Positions 9,162-18,200 of a DNA stretch of 64,000 nucleotides are shown one piece after another; positions within the stretch are counted from its first letter, which is position 1, and every line of letters starts with the position of its first letter. The stretch is taken from positions 1-64,000 of the forward strand of contig JAJDHV010000002.1 in the NCBI GenBank assembly GCA_030266365.1, read 5' to 3'. The DNA comes from Synergistaceae bacterium OttesenSCG-928-I11. Lineage in GTDB: Bacteria > Synergistota > Synergistia > Synergistales > Synergistaceae. The notes under the pieces are model-generated. The model was not told the origin of the DNA, did not search any database, and worked only from the letters and a program-made list of their open reading frames with translations. Both the position numbers and the translations under genes were made by a program.

Positions 9162-9755
9162 TTGACGGCGATCCCGATTTCCCGCGAGGATGCCATGCCG
9201 CGCATGCGGGCCTATTTGACGCGCGCGGGCTATGCGTCGCACGTCTCGGACGTTTCAAAAGACGTGATGCGCATGGCGCGCGACGTCTATCTCGAAGCGT
9301 TCGATCGCGCGGAGCCAGTCGCGATTTCCTGCGACCGCGAGGCAAAAAAATTTCCCGGCGCGGTGTCGGAGGCGCTTGCCGGGTGCGCGTCGTACACGCT
9401 GCTGTTTTTTTCGCTCGGCGCGTGTTTCGACGCCGCGGTGGACGACTTGCTCGCGCGCGGCGAGACGCTGCGCGCGATGCTGATGGACGCGTGGGGATCG
9501 GAGGCGGTCGAGGCGCTCGCCGAGCACGTCGACGCGACGCTGCGCAAAGAGCGCGGCGCGGGCACGATGCGCTTTTCTCCGGGATACGAACCGTGCGACA
9601 TCCGCGAAAATTTCGCCTGGTTCGAGGCCATCGCGGGCGATTGTGGGCACGATGATGGTACAATAAATTTTTCCGAGTATTCGGTAAACCCGGAGACGGG
9701 GATCATCACGCCGAGGAAGAGCGTCATCTGCGCGATCGGCTGGAGGGATGCGTAA
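9162..9755 (+). CDS. Stand-alone MetH activation-domain protein
   Basis: Probable reductive-activation partner of cobalamin-dependent methionine synthase, binding SAM to reactivate cob(II)alamin. TTG at 9162 is preferred, with GAGAAGGGG about 8 bases upstream; the frame is open further upstream but without a site. The product is about 197 residues. The pattern fits the activation fold: a small-residue helix with LFFSLGACFDAAVDDLL, then RFSPGYEPCDI (the RxSPGY type motif of this domain) and a C-terminal ITPRKSVICAIGW (like the LxPxKS end). Its stop is followed directly by the metF ATG. The metH in this operon lacks this domain, so the split is complementary. A TATAAT lies at 9114-9119. Confidence 0.82.
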   Translation: MTAIPISREDAMPRMRAYLTRAGYASHVSDVSKDVMRMARDVYLEAFDRAEPVAISCDREAKKFPGAVSEALAGCASYTLLFFSLGACFDAAVDDLLARGETLRAMLMDAWGSEAVEALAEHVDATLRKERGAGTMRFSPGYEPCDIRENFAWFEAIAGDCGHDDGTINFSEYSVNPETGIITPRKSVICAIGWRDA

Positions 9756-10670
9756 ATGAGAATCGACACCATCATGAAGCGGAGAAACACCCTGTCGTTC
9801 GAGGTCTTTCCCCCGAAGCCGGAGATGGACGCCGACCTGTCCGGCATCACGAACACACTGTCGGCGCTGCGCGTCGCGAGCCCGGACTTCGTCTCCGTCA
9901 CGTACGGCGCGGGGGGTAACAACCGACCGCGCGCGCTCGATATCGCGAACATCGTCGTCTCGCTCGGCATGTCGCCACTGTCGCACCTGACCGCGGTCGG
10001 CTACACGAAGGACGAGACGGACCGCGTGCTCGGCTCCCTTGGGGAATTGGGCGTCGAGAATATTCTGGCGCTGCGCGGCGACATCCCTGTCGGCATGGAC
10101 CGCGACGACGAGCGCCACTGGCGCGACTTCCAGTGCGCGCGCGACCTCTCGCGCCACGTCATGGGGCACGGGCGCTTCTGTATCGGCGGCGCGGCGTACC
10201 CGGAGGGACACCAGGAGAGTGCCTCGCCCGAGGCGGATATCGAATTCATGAAAGACAAGGTCGATGCGGGGACGACGTTTTTCATCACGCAGCTCTTTTT
10301 CGACAACGACCGCTTCAAAAAATTCGCGGACCGCGCGAACGCATCCGGCGTCGGCGCGCCGATCATCGCGGGCATCATGCCCGTCTTCAAGGCCCGCCAG
10401 ATCCGCCGGATCGTCGAGATCTCCGGGTGCAGCGTGCCGGAAAAATTGAACGCCCTGCTCGACCGCTACCTCGACGACGACGCGTCGATGAAGGAGGCGG
10501 GGATCGACTACGCAGCAGAGCAGATTTCGGACCTCTGGGACGAGGGCTTCGGCGTGCACGTCTACACGATGAACAAGTCGAAGGGCGTCCTGGAAATTCT
10601 GCGGCGATGCGGTTTTTTGGATAAAGATAATTTGGATAAAGACAAAAACGACGGGGGTGCGACGAAATGA
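9756..10670 (+). CDS. metF: 5,10-methylenetetrahydrofolate reductase
   Basis: FAD-dependent TIM-barrel enzyme that reduces methylene-THF to methyl-THF, the methyl donor for MetH. 304 residues, the usual bacterial length. Signatures: LSFEVFPPKPEMD at residues 12-24 (catalytic Glu), SVTYGAGG near 48, DNILALRGD-type ENILALRGDIP near 100, and IGGAAYPEGHQES near 145. The ATG abuts the TAA of the preceding gene, and the TGA overlaps the ATG of metH (ATGA), indicating translational coupling. Confidence 0.97.
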   Translation: MRIDTIMKRRNTLSFEVFPPKPEMDADLSGITNTLSALRVASPDFVSVTYGAGGNNRPRALDIANIVVSLGMSPLSHLTAVGYTKDETDRVLGSLGELGVENILALRGDIPVGMDRDDERHWRDFQCARDLSRHVMGHGRFCIGGAAYPEGHQESASPEADIEFMKDKVDAGTTFFITQLFFDNDRFKKFADRANASGVGAPIIAGIMPVFKARQIRRIVEISGCSVPEKLNALLDRYLDDDASMKEAGIDYAAEQISDLWDEGFGVHVYTMNKSKGVLEILRRCGFLDKDNLDKDKNDGGATK

Positions 10671-13036
10671 TCTCCCGGCAAAAATTTCGCGATCTGCTCG
10701 GCAGCCGGACGCTCTTGCTCGACGGCGGATACGGCACGAGTTTCTTCGAGATGGGGCTCGGCGGCGTACCCAGCGAGCAGCTGAACCTCGAGCATCCGGA
10801 CCGCGTGGAGGAATTGCACGCAGCGTACGTCGAGGCGGGCGCGGACATTTTGCTGTCGAACACGTTCGGCGGCAACCGATTCAAGTTGGAGGAGAACGCG
10901 CTCGAGGGGAAGATCAAAGAGATTCACCGTGCTGCGATCGAGATCGCGCGCCGCGCGTCGGACCGCGCTGACCGAGAAGTCCTGGTCTTCGGCGACATCT
11001 CGTCGACGGGGCGTCTGCCCCGCCCGAGCGGCGACGGCACGTTCGAGGACTGTCGGCGCGTCTACGCGGAGCAGGCGGCGCTCCTGATCGAGGCGGGGTG
11101 CGACGGCATCATCGTCGAAACGATCACGGACATCAAGGAGATGAAGGCGGCGCTCGTCGCGGTGCGCGAGGTTTCGGGCGAGGTCCCGCTCATCGCGCAG
11201 ATGGCGTTCGACGAGGCGGGCGCGACGCTGACCGGGGCCTCCGTCGAGGTCTTTGCGGCGCTCGCGAACGACCTCGACGTCGACGTCCTGGGCATGAACT
11301 GCCTCGTCGGCCCGGCGGAGATGATGGAGAACCTCCGTCGGCTCGCCGCCTGCACGGACAGACATCTCTCCGTGGAGCCGAACGCGGGCGACCCGATCTT
11401 CGACGGAACCCGGACGACGTACCCGACGGGCCCGGCGGAGCTCGCCACCTACGCGGAGGAGTTCGTAGAGCGGGGCGCGTCGATCATCGGCGGCTGCTGC
11501 GGTACGGGCCCCGCGCACATCCGGGCGCTTGCTGCCGCATTGCGCGGCGTGGTGCCGGCGGGCAAACGCCCGCGCGACGTGCGCATACCGGTGCGCCTGA
11601 CGTCGCGCACGACCTGTTTCGATCTGGGCACAGCGTCCGAACCGGACAAGAAAAATAAAAAATTCTGCGTCGTCGGCGAGCGTATCAACCCGACCGGGCG
11701 AAAACAGCTGCGCGAGACGATGCGCGCGGGCGACTGGTCGGTCATGCTGGAGGAGGCGGGCGCACAGGCGCGCGAGGGCGCGGATGTGCTGGACGTCAAC
11801 TTCGGCGTGGAAAAATTCTTCGAGCCCGACGCGGTGACGGATGCCTTCGTCGTGCTCGACCGCGCAACGGCGTTGCCGCTCTCCATCGACGTGCAGACGA
11901 TCGAACTGATGGAGCGCGCGATGGCCGAGTACCCCGGCCGCCCGCTCGTCAACTCGAGCGCCTGCGACGAGGCATCGCTCTCGAAAAAACTGCCGCTCCT
12001 CAAAAAATACGGCGGCGTCATGATCTTGCTCGCCATGGACACGGAGATTCCGCACACGGCGGAAGAGCGCATCGCCGTCGTTGAGCGTGCGATGGCGTAC
12101 GCAGAGAAGATGGGTCTATCCCGCGACCGCTTCGTCGTCGACCCGCTCGTCATGTCGCACGGCGCGGGCTACGACCACCGCGTGACGCTCGAAACCGTCC
12201 AGTTGTGCGCAGCGCGCGGATGGCGCACGACGATGGGCCTGTCCAACCTCTCGCACGGTATGCCGAACCGCTCCGGCACGAACGCCGCCTTCCTGACGCA
12301 GGCGATCGAACTGGGTCTCGATTCCGCCATCATGAACCCCGGAGATCATGTTGTTATGGAGACGCTCTACGGTGCGATGCTGCTTGCGACCGGATCGCTC
12401 GACGAGGCGATCGCGGGCGAGGAGCTGGACCCGCTCGTCGAGGCGCTCCTGTCGGGCCGGACGAAGGTCGTCGACGCGATGGTCGACGAGCGTTTGGCGG
12501 CGGGCACGCCGCCGATCGAGGTCAGCCAGGATTTTCTGGGCGGCGCGATGGAGACGGTGGGCCTGCTCTACGAACACAAAAAAATATTTCTGCCGCACAT
12601 CCTCTACGCCGCGGAGACGGCGTTCCCCGTCTTCGACCGGCTGAACGCCATGATGACGGGCAGCGGCGCGACGCGCGGCCGCGTGATGCTCGCGACGGTC
12701 GAGGGGGACATCCACGACATCGGCAAGAACATCGTCGGCACGGTCATCCGCGCGGGCGGCTTCGAGGTGCTGGACGTCGGCAAGAACGTGGCGGCGTCCG
12801 AGATCGTCGCGCGTGCGCGCGACTACAAGCCGGACATCGTCGGCCTGTCCGCCATGATGACGACGACGGTCGGCCGCGTCGCAGAGGTGGCGAAAGCATT
12901 GGACGAGGCGGGCATCCCCACCGCCGTCATCAGCGGCGGCGCGTCGATGAACGCCGAACTCGCCAAACTCTTCGGCGTCCTCTACTCCGAGAACAGCAGC
13001 GGCGCTGTCGCGCTGTGCAAGGGGATCGTGGGGTAG
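10667..13036 (+). CDS. metH: Cobalamin-dependent methionine synthase without activation domain
   Basis: Transfers methyl from methyl-THF through methylcobalamin to homocysteine. 789 residues against about 1200 in E. coli MetH. Domain order: homocysteine-binding barrel (1-300), with zinc-ligand cysteines in MNCLVGP near 211 and GGCCGTGP near 276; pterin-binding domain (about 330-590) starting FCVVGERINPTGRK; helical cap with GAMETVGLLYEHKKIFLPHI; and the B12 Rossmann domain with DIHDIGKNIVG, whose His is the cobalt ligand. The protein ends after this domain, so the SAM-binding reactivation domain must come from the small gene at 9162-9755. It overlaps metF by 4 bases. Confidence 0.97.
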   Translation: MISRQKFRDLLGSRTLLLDGGYGTSFFEMGLGGVPSEQLNLEHPDRVEELHAAYVEAGADILLSNTFGGNRFKLEENALEGKIKEIHRAAIEIARRASDRADREVLVFGDISSTGRLPRPSGDGTFEDCRRVYAEQAALLIEAGCDGIIVETITDIKEMKAALVAVREVSGEVPLIAQMAFDEAGATLTGASVEVFAALANDLDVDVLGMNCLVGPAEMMENLRRLAACTDRHLSVEPNAGDPIFDGTRTTYPTGPAELATYAEEFVERGASIIGGCCGTGPAHIRALAAALRGVVPAGKRPRDVRIPVRLTSRTTCFDLGTASEPDKKNKKFCVVGERINPTGRKQLRETMRAGDWSVMLEEAGAQAREGADVLDVNFGVEKFFEPDAVTDAFVVLDRATALPLSIDVQTIELMERAMAEYPGRPLVNSSACDEASLSKKLPLLKKYGGVMILLAMDTEIPHTAEERIAVVERAMAYAEKMGLSRDRFVVDPLVMSHGAGYDHRVTLETVQLCAARGWRTTMGLSNLSHGMPNRSGTNAAFLTQAIELGLDSAIMNPGDHVVMETLYGAMLLATGSLDEAIAGEELDPLVEALLSGRTKVVDAMVDERLAAGTPPIEVSQDFLGGAMETVGLLYEHKKIFLPHILYAAETAFPVFDRLNAMMTGSGATRGRVMLATVEGDIHDIGKNIVGTVIRAGGFEVLDVGKNVAASEIVARARDYKPDIVGLSAMMTTTVGRVAEVAKALDEAGIPTAVISGGASMNAELAKLFGVLYSENSSGAVALCKGIVG

Positions 13037-13114
13037 GGGTAGGCGAATTTTTTCAAGCGGATACAGGTCGTTTTCGGCGCTGCATTGTTTTTCGGACTGA
13101 CGAAGTCCGCGGTC

Positions 13115-13143
13115 TTGACCATCGTGCGCGGTGGTGTTACACT
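13115..13143 (+). promoter_or_regulatory. trp operon promoter
   Basis: TTGACC (13115-13120), 17-base spacer, TACACT (13138-13143). Transcription would start near 13150, about 30 bases before the leader-peptide ATG. Confidence 0.8.
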
Positions 13144-13179
13144 CCTCGCGCAGCAGAGAAAGCGAACGAGGTGCAATCG

Positions 13180-13245
13180 ATGATTTCGAGCGGGACGACG
13201 GTATCGGTTTTTTCTACGCAGAAGGGTCTTTGGTGGTGGCGCTGA
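13180..13245 (+). CDS. trpL: trp operon leader peptide
   Basis: A 21-residue reading frame beginning Met-Ile-Ser-Ser and ending Lys-Gly-Leu-Trp-Trp-Trp-Arg, stop TGA at 13243-13245. GAGGTG lies about 7 bases before the ATG. The three consecutive TGG codons (13231-13239) overlap the left arm of a hairpin (GGTGGCG 13235-13241 with CGCCGCC 13246-13252). This is the layout of ribosome-mediated attenuation: scarcity of charged tRNA-Trp stalls the ribosome on the Trp codons and prevents the downstream terminator from forming. Confidence 0.92.
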   Translation: MISSGTTVSVFSTQKGLWWWR

Positions 13246-13300
13246 CGCCGCCCCGAGGTCTCGTGTCGTTGTTCTGATTCGAATACAAGCGATCTGACAG

Positions 13301-13346
13301 GAGAGGCTCCGAGGGTGTAAACACACTTGCGGAGCCTCTCTTTTTT
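13301..13346 (+). terminator. trp attenuator terminator
   Basis: Perfect stem GAGAGGCTCCG/CGGAGCCTCTC with TTTTTT at 13341-13346. The upstream segment 13251-13262 (CCCCGAGGTCTC) can pair imperfectly with GAGAGG-CTC-CGAGGG at 13301-13315, giving a candidate antiterminator. Confidence 0.88.
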
Positions 13347-13363
13347 CTTGACATGCATGATGG

Positions 13364-13399
13364 CGAGAGGCGTCCCAAAGGGGTGTCTCTCGTTTTTTT
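13364..13399 (+). terminator. Second tandem terminator in the trp leader
   Basis: CGAGAGGCGTCCC/GGGGTGTCTCTCG stem with several G-T pairs, followed by TTTTTTT. It lies after the first attenuator and 45 bases before trpD, so read-through of the first stop is not enough for full expression unless this stem is weak or also controlled. Confidence 0.75.
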
Positions 13400-13443
13400 A
13401 TGAAAATTTTCCTGGATGAACGACAGAAAAGGAGATGTGTACG

Positions 13444-14490
13444 ATGGAACGGATGGAGAAAATTCTGAACAGGTTGATGTCAGGGGACAATCTCGACAAG
13501 GGGGAGAGCGCTGCGCTCTTCGACGCGGTCATCGCGGGCGAGCTGGGCGATGTGGAGATCGCGGCGGTCCTCGTTGCGCTCAAACTGCGCGGCGAGACGG
13601 CGGAGGAGATCGCGGGGGCGGCCGACGCCCTTCGGCGCGGCGCGCGGGCGTTCGAGCGCCCCGATTACGCCTTTGCGGACATCGTCGGCACTGGGGGCGA
13701 CGGGGCGAACACGATCAACATCTCGAGCGCCGTCACCTTCGTCGCGGCGGAGGCAGGGCTTCCCGTGGCGAAGCACGGCAATCGCTCCGTGTCGTCGAAG
13801 TGCGGCGCGGCGGACCTCTTCGACCGTTTCGGCGTCAAGCTCGACATGGCGCCGGAGACGGCGCGGTGCATGCTCGACGAGCTCGGCGTGACCTTCCTCT
13901 TCGCGCCGCACTACCACACGGGGATCAAGCGTGTGATGCCGGTGCGCAAGGCGCTCGCCACCCGCACGATGTTCAACGTTCTCGGGCCCCTCATCAACCC
14001 GGCGCGGCCGCCGATCATGCTCGTCGGCGTCTACGACTACGCGCTCTGCGACATCGTCGCGGAGACGCTGCGGCTGCTCGGCTGCGAGCGCGCCCTCGTC
14101 GTCAACGGTCTCGGCCTCGACGAGATCGCAGTGCACGGCGAGACGAACACCGCCGAGCTGCGCGACGGCGAGATCGTCCGACGCAACTTCACCACCGCGG
14201 ACTTCGGCGTCCGCGAGTTCCCCCTTTCCTCGATCGTCGGCGGCACGCCGGAGGAGAACGAGCGGGCGATCCGCGCGGTCCTGGAGGGGCGGGGCGACGA
14301 GGCGCACGCGGCAGCCATCGCCGTCAACGCGGCGGCGCTGCTCGTGCTGGGCGGCAAGGCGCGGAACTACCGCGACGGCTTCGACATCGCCATGGGGATC
14401 ATCGAGAGCGGCAGGGCGGCGGAGCTCGTGACGCGGCTCGCCGCGATGTCGCACGCGCCGGACGGGGCGAACTGCCGTGTCAGTGCTTGA
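13444..14490 (+). CDS. trpD: Anthranilate phosphoribosyltransferase
   Basis: Joins anthranilate to PRPP, the second step of tryptophan synthesis. I take ATG 13444, 9 bases after AAAAGGAG; the ATG at 13435 sits too close to it. 348 residues. Signatures: DIVGTGGDGANTINISS (PRPP-binding glycine loop, near 80), AKHGNRSVSSKCGAADLF (anthranilate site), MFNVLGPLINPARP (near 175). First structural gene of the operon: no trpE or trpG precedes it. It overlaps trpCF by 14 bases. Confidence 0.97.
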   Translation: MERMEKILNRLMSGDNLDKGESAALFDAVIAGELGDVEIAAVLVALKLRGETAEEIAGAADALRRGARAFERPDYAFADIVGTGGDGANTINISSAVTFVAAEAGLPVAKHGNRSVSSKCGAADLFDRFGVKLDMAPETARCMLDELGVTFLFAPHYHTGIKRVMPVRKALATRTMFNVLGPLINPARPPIMLVGVYDYALCDIVAETLRLLGCERALVVNGLGLDEIAVHGETNTAELRDGEIVRRNFTTADFGVREFPLSSIVGGTPEENERAIRAVLEGRGDEAHAAAIAVNAAALLVLGGKARNYRDGFDIAMGIIESGRAAELVTRLAAMSHAPDGANCRVSA

Positions 14491-15847
14491 CGAGATCGTC
14501 GCGCGAAAGCGCGCCGACGTGGCCTCTCGCATGGCCCGCGTCTCGCTTGAGTCGCTCAAGTCCCGCGCGGTTCGGACCGGGCGCAGTCTGGAGCGCGCGC
14601 TCAAAAAACCCGGCGCGCGCTTCATCCTCGAGTGCAAGAAGGCCTCGCCCTCCGAGGGTTTGATCCGGAAAAAATTCGACGTCGCGGAGATCGCGCGCGC
14701 GTACGAGAATTTCGCCGACGCCGTCTCCGTTTTGGCGGACGAGCCGTACTTCCAGGGGAGCCTCGAAAATATCGCCGTCGCGCGCGGATGCCTCGATGCG
14801 CCGATCCTGTGCAAGGACTTCGTCGTCGGCCCCTATCAGGTCTACGAGGCGCGCGCCTACGGCGCGGACGCCGTTCTGCTGATGCTCTCCGTCCTCGACG
14901 ACGAGACCTACCGCCGCTGCGCGGAGGCGGCAGCCGCGCTCGGCATGGACGCGCTGACCGAGGTACACGACGAAACCGAGCTCTCCCGCGCGCTCGACCT
15001 GGGCGCGCGGATCGTGGGGGTCAACAACCGCGACCTCCGGACGCTGAAGGTCGACCTCGATACGACGCGGAAACTGGCGAAAAAAATTCCAGACGACCGC
15101 GTCGTCGTCTGCGAGTCCGGCATCCGCTCGCACGCAGACGTCGAAGCCCTGCGCGACCACACGGGCGCCTTCCTCGTCGGCGGCACGCTGATGAAAGCCC
15201 CCCGGCTCGACCTCGCCGTGCGCGAGCTCGTCTTCGGCCGCGTCAAGATCTGCGGCCTCCGCTCGCCGGACGACGCGCGATGCGCCTACGAGTCGGGCGC
15301 GACCTTCGGCGGTCTCATCTTCGCCGACGCCTCGCCGCGCCGCGTCGACGAAGCGTGTGCACAGGAAATCGCCGCCGCCGCACCCCTCCGGACGGTCGGC
15401 GTCTTCGTGAACGACGACCCGCAGCGAATCGCTCATCTCGTGCGCACGTTAGGTCTCGAAGCCGTCCAACTGCACGGTGACGAAAGCGAAACCGAGGTCG
15501 CAAATCTCAAAAAAATTCTCCCGGCGTCGTGCGAGGTCTGGAAGGCAGTCCGCATCGCGGACGGCATCCCGCATCTCTCGGATACCGCCGACCGCGTCCT
15601 GCTCGACACCTATGACACGGCGGTACGCGGTGGAACAGGGCGGTGTTTCGACTGGTCGCTCCTTGAACGCGACCTTGGAAAAGCCGAAAAAAATCGCGTC
15701 GTCCTCGCCGGCGGCATCGCCCCGGACAACGTCCGCGAAGCCGTTGCCCTCGGTTGCCACGCCGTCGACGTCAACTCCGGCGTCGAATGCGCGCCGGGCA
15801 AAAAAGACCCGGCAAAAATAAAAGCCCTCTTCGAGGCAATTCGATGA
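14477..15847 (+). CDS. trpCF: Bifunctional indole-3-glycerol-phosphate synthase / phosphoribosylanthranilate isomerase
   Basis: GTG start overlapping trpD. The TrpC half (1 to about 252) shows FILECKKASPSEG (catalytic Lys), VLADEPYFQGS, PILCKDFVV, VGVNNRDL and VVVCESGI. The TrpF half (about 254-456) starts VKICGLRSPDDARCAYESGA, with catalytic Cys in KICG, GLIFADASPRRV, LEAVQLHGDE and the final VDVNSGVE. 456 residues, like the E. coli fusion. A 178-bp palindromic element fills the gap between this gene and trpB. Confidence 0.97.
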   Translation: MSVLDEIVARKRADVASRMARVSLESLKSRAVRTGRSLERALKKPGARFILECKKASPSEGLIRKKFDVAEIARAYENFADAVSVLADEPYFQGSLENIAVARGCLDAPILCKDFVVGPYQVYEARAYGADAVLLMLSVLDDETYRRCAEAAAALGMDALTEVHDETELSRALDLGARIVGVNNRDLRTLKVDLDTTRKLAKKIPDDRVVVCESGIRSHADVEALRDHTGAFLVGGTLMKAPRLDLAVRELVFGRVKICGLRSPDDARCAYESGATFGGLIFADASPRRVDEACAQEIAAAAPLRTVGVFVNDDPQRIAHLVRTLGLEAVQLHGDESETEVANLKKILPASCEVWKAVRIADGIPHLSDTADRVLLDTYDTAVRGGTGRCFDWSLLERDLGKAEKNRVVLAGGIAPDNVREAVALGCHAVDVNSGVECAPGKKDPAKIKALFEAIR

Positions 15848-15853
15848 AAAAAA

Positions 15854-16031
15854 CAGCGATTGAAAATCAGGACCGTGGGCTCTGCCCACACCCGGCAGGG
15901 AGCAGTGCCCCCTGCACCCCCAATATTTTTTCTTTGCGCGTACGCGCAAAGAAAAAGTTTGGAGGTCCAGGAGGTACGACCTCCTGGCGGGGTGTGGGGC
16001 AGAGCCCCACGGTCCTGATTTTCAATCGCTG
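15854..16031. repeat. Palindromic dispersed element, copy 1
   Basis: A 178-bp nearly self-complementary block. Its outer arms match over at least 26 bases (CAGCGATTGAAAATCAGGAC at 15854 repeats inverted up to 16031). Next come GTGGGCTCTGCCCAC-type and CCCGGCAGGGAG-type submotifs, and the centre is a perfect palindrome around GCGCGTACGCGC (15936-15947) flanked by TTTTTCTTT/AAAGAAAAA. It is non-coding and sits inside the trp operon. Related copies are at 35796-36002 and 44459-44634. Confidence 0.85.
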
Positions 16032-16057
16032 AATTTTGTACAGGGAGTGTGATTGGT

Positions 16058-17260
16058 ATGGAGATACGACATGGAGCGTTCGGTCGGTTTGGCGGGATGT
16101 TCGTCCCGGAGATTCTGGTGCCGACGTTGGAGCAGTTGGAGCGCGCGTTCGAGGACGCGTCGGCGGACGCGGCCTTTGCGGCGGAGTTGGACGGGTTGCT
16201 GCGGGAGTACGCGGGGCGCGAGACGCCGTTGTATCGCTGCCGCAACCTGACGGAGGGGACGAAGGCGACGATTTTTTTGAAGCGTGAGGACCTGTTGCAC
16301 GGCGGCGCGCACAAGACGAACCAGGTGATCGGGCAGGCGCTGCTGGCGCGGCGGATGGGGAAGACGCGCCTGATCGCTGAGACCGGCGCGGGGCAGCACG
16401 GCGTCGCGACGGCGCTCGCGGGCGCGCTGTTCAAGATGAAGACGCGCGTCTACATGGGGTCGAAGGACATGGCCCGCCAGGCGCCGAACGTGTATCGGAT
16501 GCGGCTGATGGGGACGGAGGTCGTGCCGGTCGAGACGGGGAGTTGCAGCCTGAAGGACGCGATCAACGAGGCGCTGCGCGACTGGTCGGAGAGCTACGAG
16601 AACACGCACTACCTGCTGGGGACCGTCGCCGGGCCGCACCCCTTCCCGACGATCGTGCGCGAGTTCCAGCGCGTCATCGGGCGCGAGGCTAAACGCCAGA
16701 TGATCGAGGCGACGGGCCGCCTGCCGGACTACGCCGTCGCGTGCGTCGGCGGCGGGTCGAACGCGATCGGTCTCTTCGCCGACTTCATCGACGAGCCGGA
16801 CGTGCGCCTCGTCGGCGTGGAGCCCGCGGGGCACGGCCTGCACACGGAGAAGCACGGCGCGACGCTCGAGAAGGGCCGCCCCGGCATTCTGCACGGCAGC
16901 TACAGCTACGTCCTGCAGGACGAGGACGGACAGATCGTCGAGTCGCACTCGGTGTCGGCGGGGCTGGACTACCCCGGCGTCGGCGCGCAGCACTCGCACC
17001 TGATGGAGACGGGGCGCGCGGAGTACGTCGGTATCACCGACGACGAGGCGCTTGCCGCCTTCGGCCTGCTTTCGCGGACGGAGGGCATCATCCCCGCGCT
17101 CGAGTCTGCGCACGCCCTCGCCCACGCGCTCAAGATCGCGCGCGACGCGACGCGCGAGACCGTGATCCTCGTGAACCTCTCGGGGCGCGGCGACAAGGAC
17201 ATCGAGCAGACGATGCCCTACACCAAGCTGGAGGTGAACGAATATGACCGCAAGATATAA
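16058..17260 (+). CDS. trpB: Tryptophan synthase beta chain
   Basis: PLP enzyme that condenses indole with serine. ATG 16058 is chosen, 10 bases after GGGAG; the GTG at 16049 is too close to it. 400 residues. Signatures: [17 protein letters not shown], the PLP lysine in [19 protein letters not shown] (near residue 85), [12 protein letters not shown], the phosphate loop [10 protein letters not shown] (near 230), and [14 protein letters not shown]. This is the TrpB1 type that partners TrpA. It overlaps trpA by 17 bases. Confidence 0.98.
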   Translation: MEIRHGAFGRFGGMFVPEILVPTLEQLERAFEDASADAAFAAELDGLLREYAGRETPLYRCRNLTEGTKATIFLKREDLLHGGAHKTNQVIGQALLARRMGKTRLIAETGAGQHGVATALAGALFKMKTRVYMGSKDMARQAPNVYRMRLMGTEVVPVETGSCSLKDAINEALRDWSESYENTHYLLGTVAGPHPFPTIVREFQRVIGREAKRQMIEATGRLPDYAVACVGGGSNAIGLFADFIDEPDVRLVGVEPAGHGLHTEKHGATLEKGRPGILHGSYSYVLQDEDGQIVESHSVSAGLDYPGVGAQHSHLMETGRAEYVGITDDEALAAFGLLSRTEGIIPALESAHALAHALKIARDATRETVILVNLSGRGDKDIEQTMPYTKLEVNEYDRKI

Positions 17261-18053
17261 AAGGATGTTCGACGCTTTGAAGCAGGAGGGGAGAGGCGCG
17301 TTCATTCCCTTCGTCATGCTCGGCGACCCCGACATGGCGGAGAGCCTCGCCATCCTGAAGACGCTCGCCGCGAGCGGCGCGGACGCGCTGGAGCTCGGCA
17401 TCCCCTTCTCCGACCCGATCGCGGACGGCCCGACGATCCAGACCGCCGCCAACCGCGCGCTTGCGTCCGGCGCGACGCCGACGAAGTGCCTCGATCTGGT
17501 CGCCGCGTTCCGAAAGGAATACCCCGACCTCCCGATCGGCCTGCTCGTCTACGCGAACCTCGTCATCGGGCGCGGCATCGACGCGTTCTACGAGCACGCG
17601 GCGAAGTGCGGGGTCGACTCCGTCCTCGTCGCGGACGCCCCCACCGCGGAATCCGGCGATTTTCTCGCGGGCGCGCGTAAGCATGGCGTCGCCCCCGTCT
17701 ACATCGTCCCGCCGAACGCGGACGAAGCGGCGATGAAAAAAATTTCCGAGATCTGCGAGGGCTACACCTACCTCCTGGGCCGCGCGGGCGTCACCGGCGC
17801 GGAGTCTGAGATGAACGCGCCGCTCGACGCCCGCGTGAAATACCTGGGCGAACAGGGCGCGCCGCCCGTCGTCGTCGGCTTCGGCATCTCCAGGCCGAAC
17901 CACGTCGCCACCGCCATCCGCGCAGGCGCGGGCGGCGCGATCTCGGGATCGGCCACCGTCAGGATCGTCGAAAAAAATCTCGGCGACCGAAAGAAAATGC
18001 ACCGGGAGCTTGCGGCCTTCGTCCAAAACATGTTGGCCGCGACGAAAGCGTAG
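17244..18053 (+). CDS. trpA: Tryptophan synthase alpha chain
   Basis: Cleaves indole-3-glycerol phosphate to indole and glyceraldehyde 3-phosphate, passing indole to TrpB. 269 residues. [11 protein letters not shown] at 20-30, [18 protein letters not shown] (catalytic Glu and Asp near 50-60), [12 protein letters not shown] near 180, and [12 protein letters not shown] near 210. Last gene of the trp operon. Confidence 0.98.
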   Translation: MTARYKRMFDALKQEGRGAFIPFVMLGDPDMAESLAILKTLAASGADALELGIPFSDPIADGPTIQTAANRALASGATPTKCLDLVAAFRKEYPDLPIGLLVYANLVIGRGIDAFYEHAAKCGVDSVLVADAPTAESGDFLAGARKHGVAPVYIVPPNADEAAMKKISEICEGYTYLLGRAGVTGAESEMNAPLDARVKYLGEQGAPPVVVGFGISRPNHVATAIRAGAGGAISGSATVRIVEKNLGDRKKMHRELAAFVQNMLAATKA

Positions 18054-18130
18054 CATTCCGCATCGCGCGCGCCCGGTTTCCATGTGAATATAGATTCACC
18101 CGAGTCCGCCGGAACGATCTTTGCCATAAA

Positions 18131-18169
18131 AAAACGGGGTTGCGCAAAAAATTGCGTCAACCCCGTTTT
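18131..18169. terminator. Bidirectional terminator, trpA / flavodoxin-like gene
   Basis: AAAACGGGGTTG-CGCAA stem with TTGCG-T-CAACCCCGTTTT, flanked by A and T runs on both sides. It serves the converging trp operon and the minus-strand gene at 18201-18692. Confidence 0.9.
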
Positions 18170-18200
18170 GTTTGTCGTGTGCTGGAAATTTATATTTTTT

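Noticed and set aside
15854-16031. CRISPR array or rRNA-like structure at the palindromic blocks
   Set aside because: There is a single inverted structure per locus rather than regularly spaced direct repeats with unique spacers.
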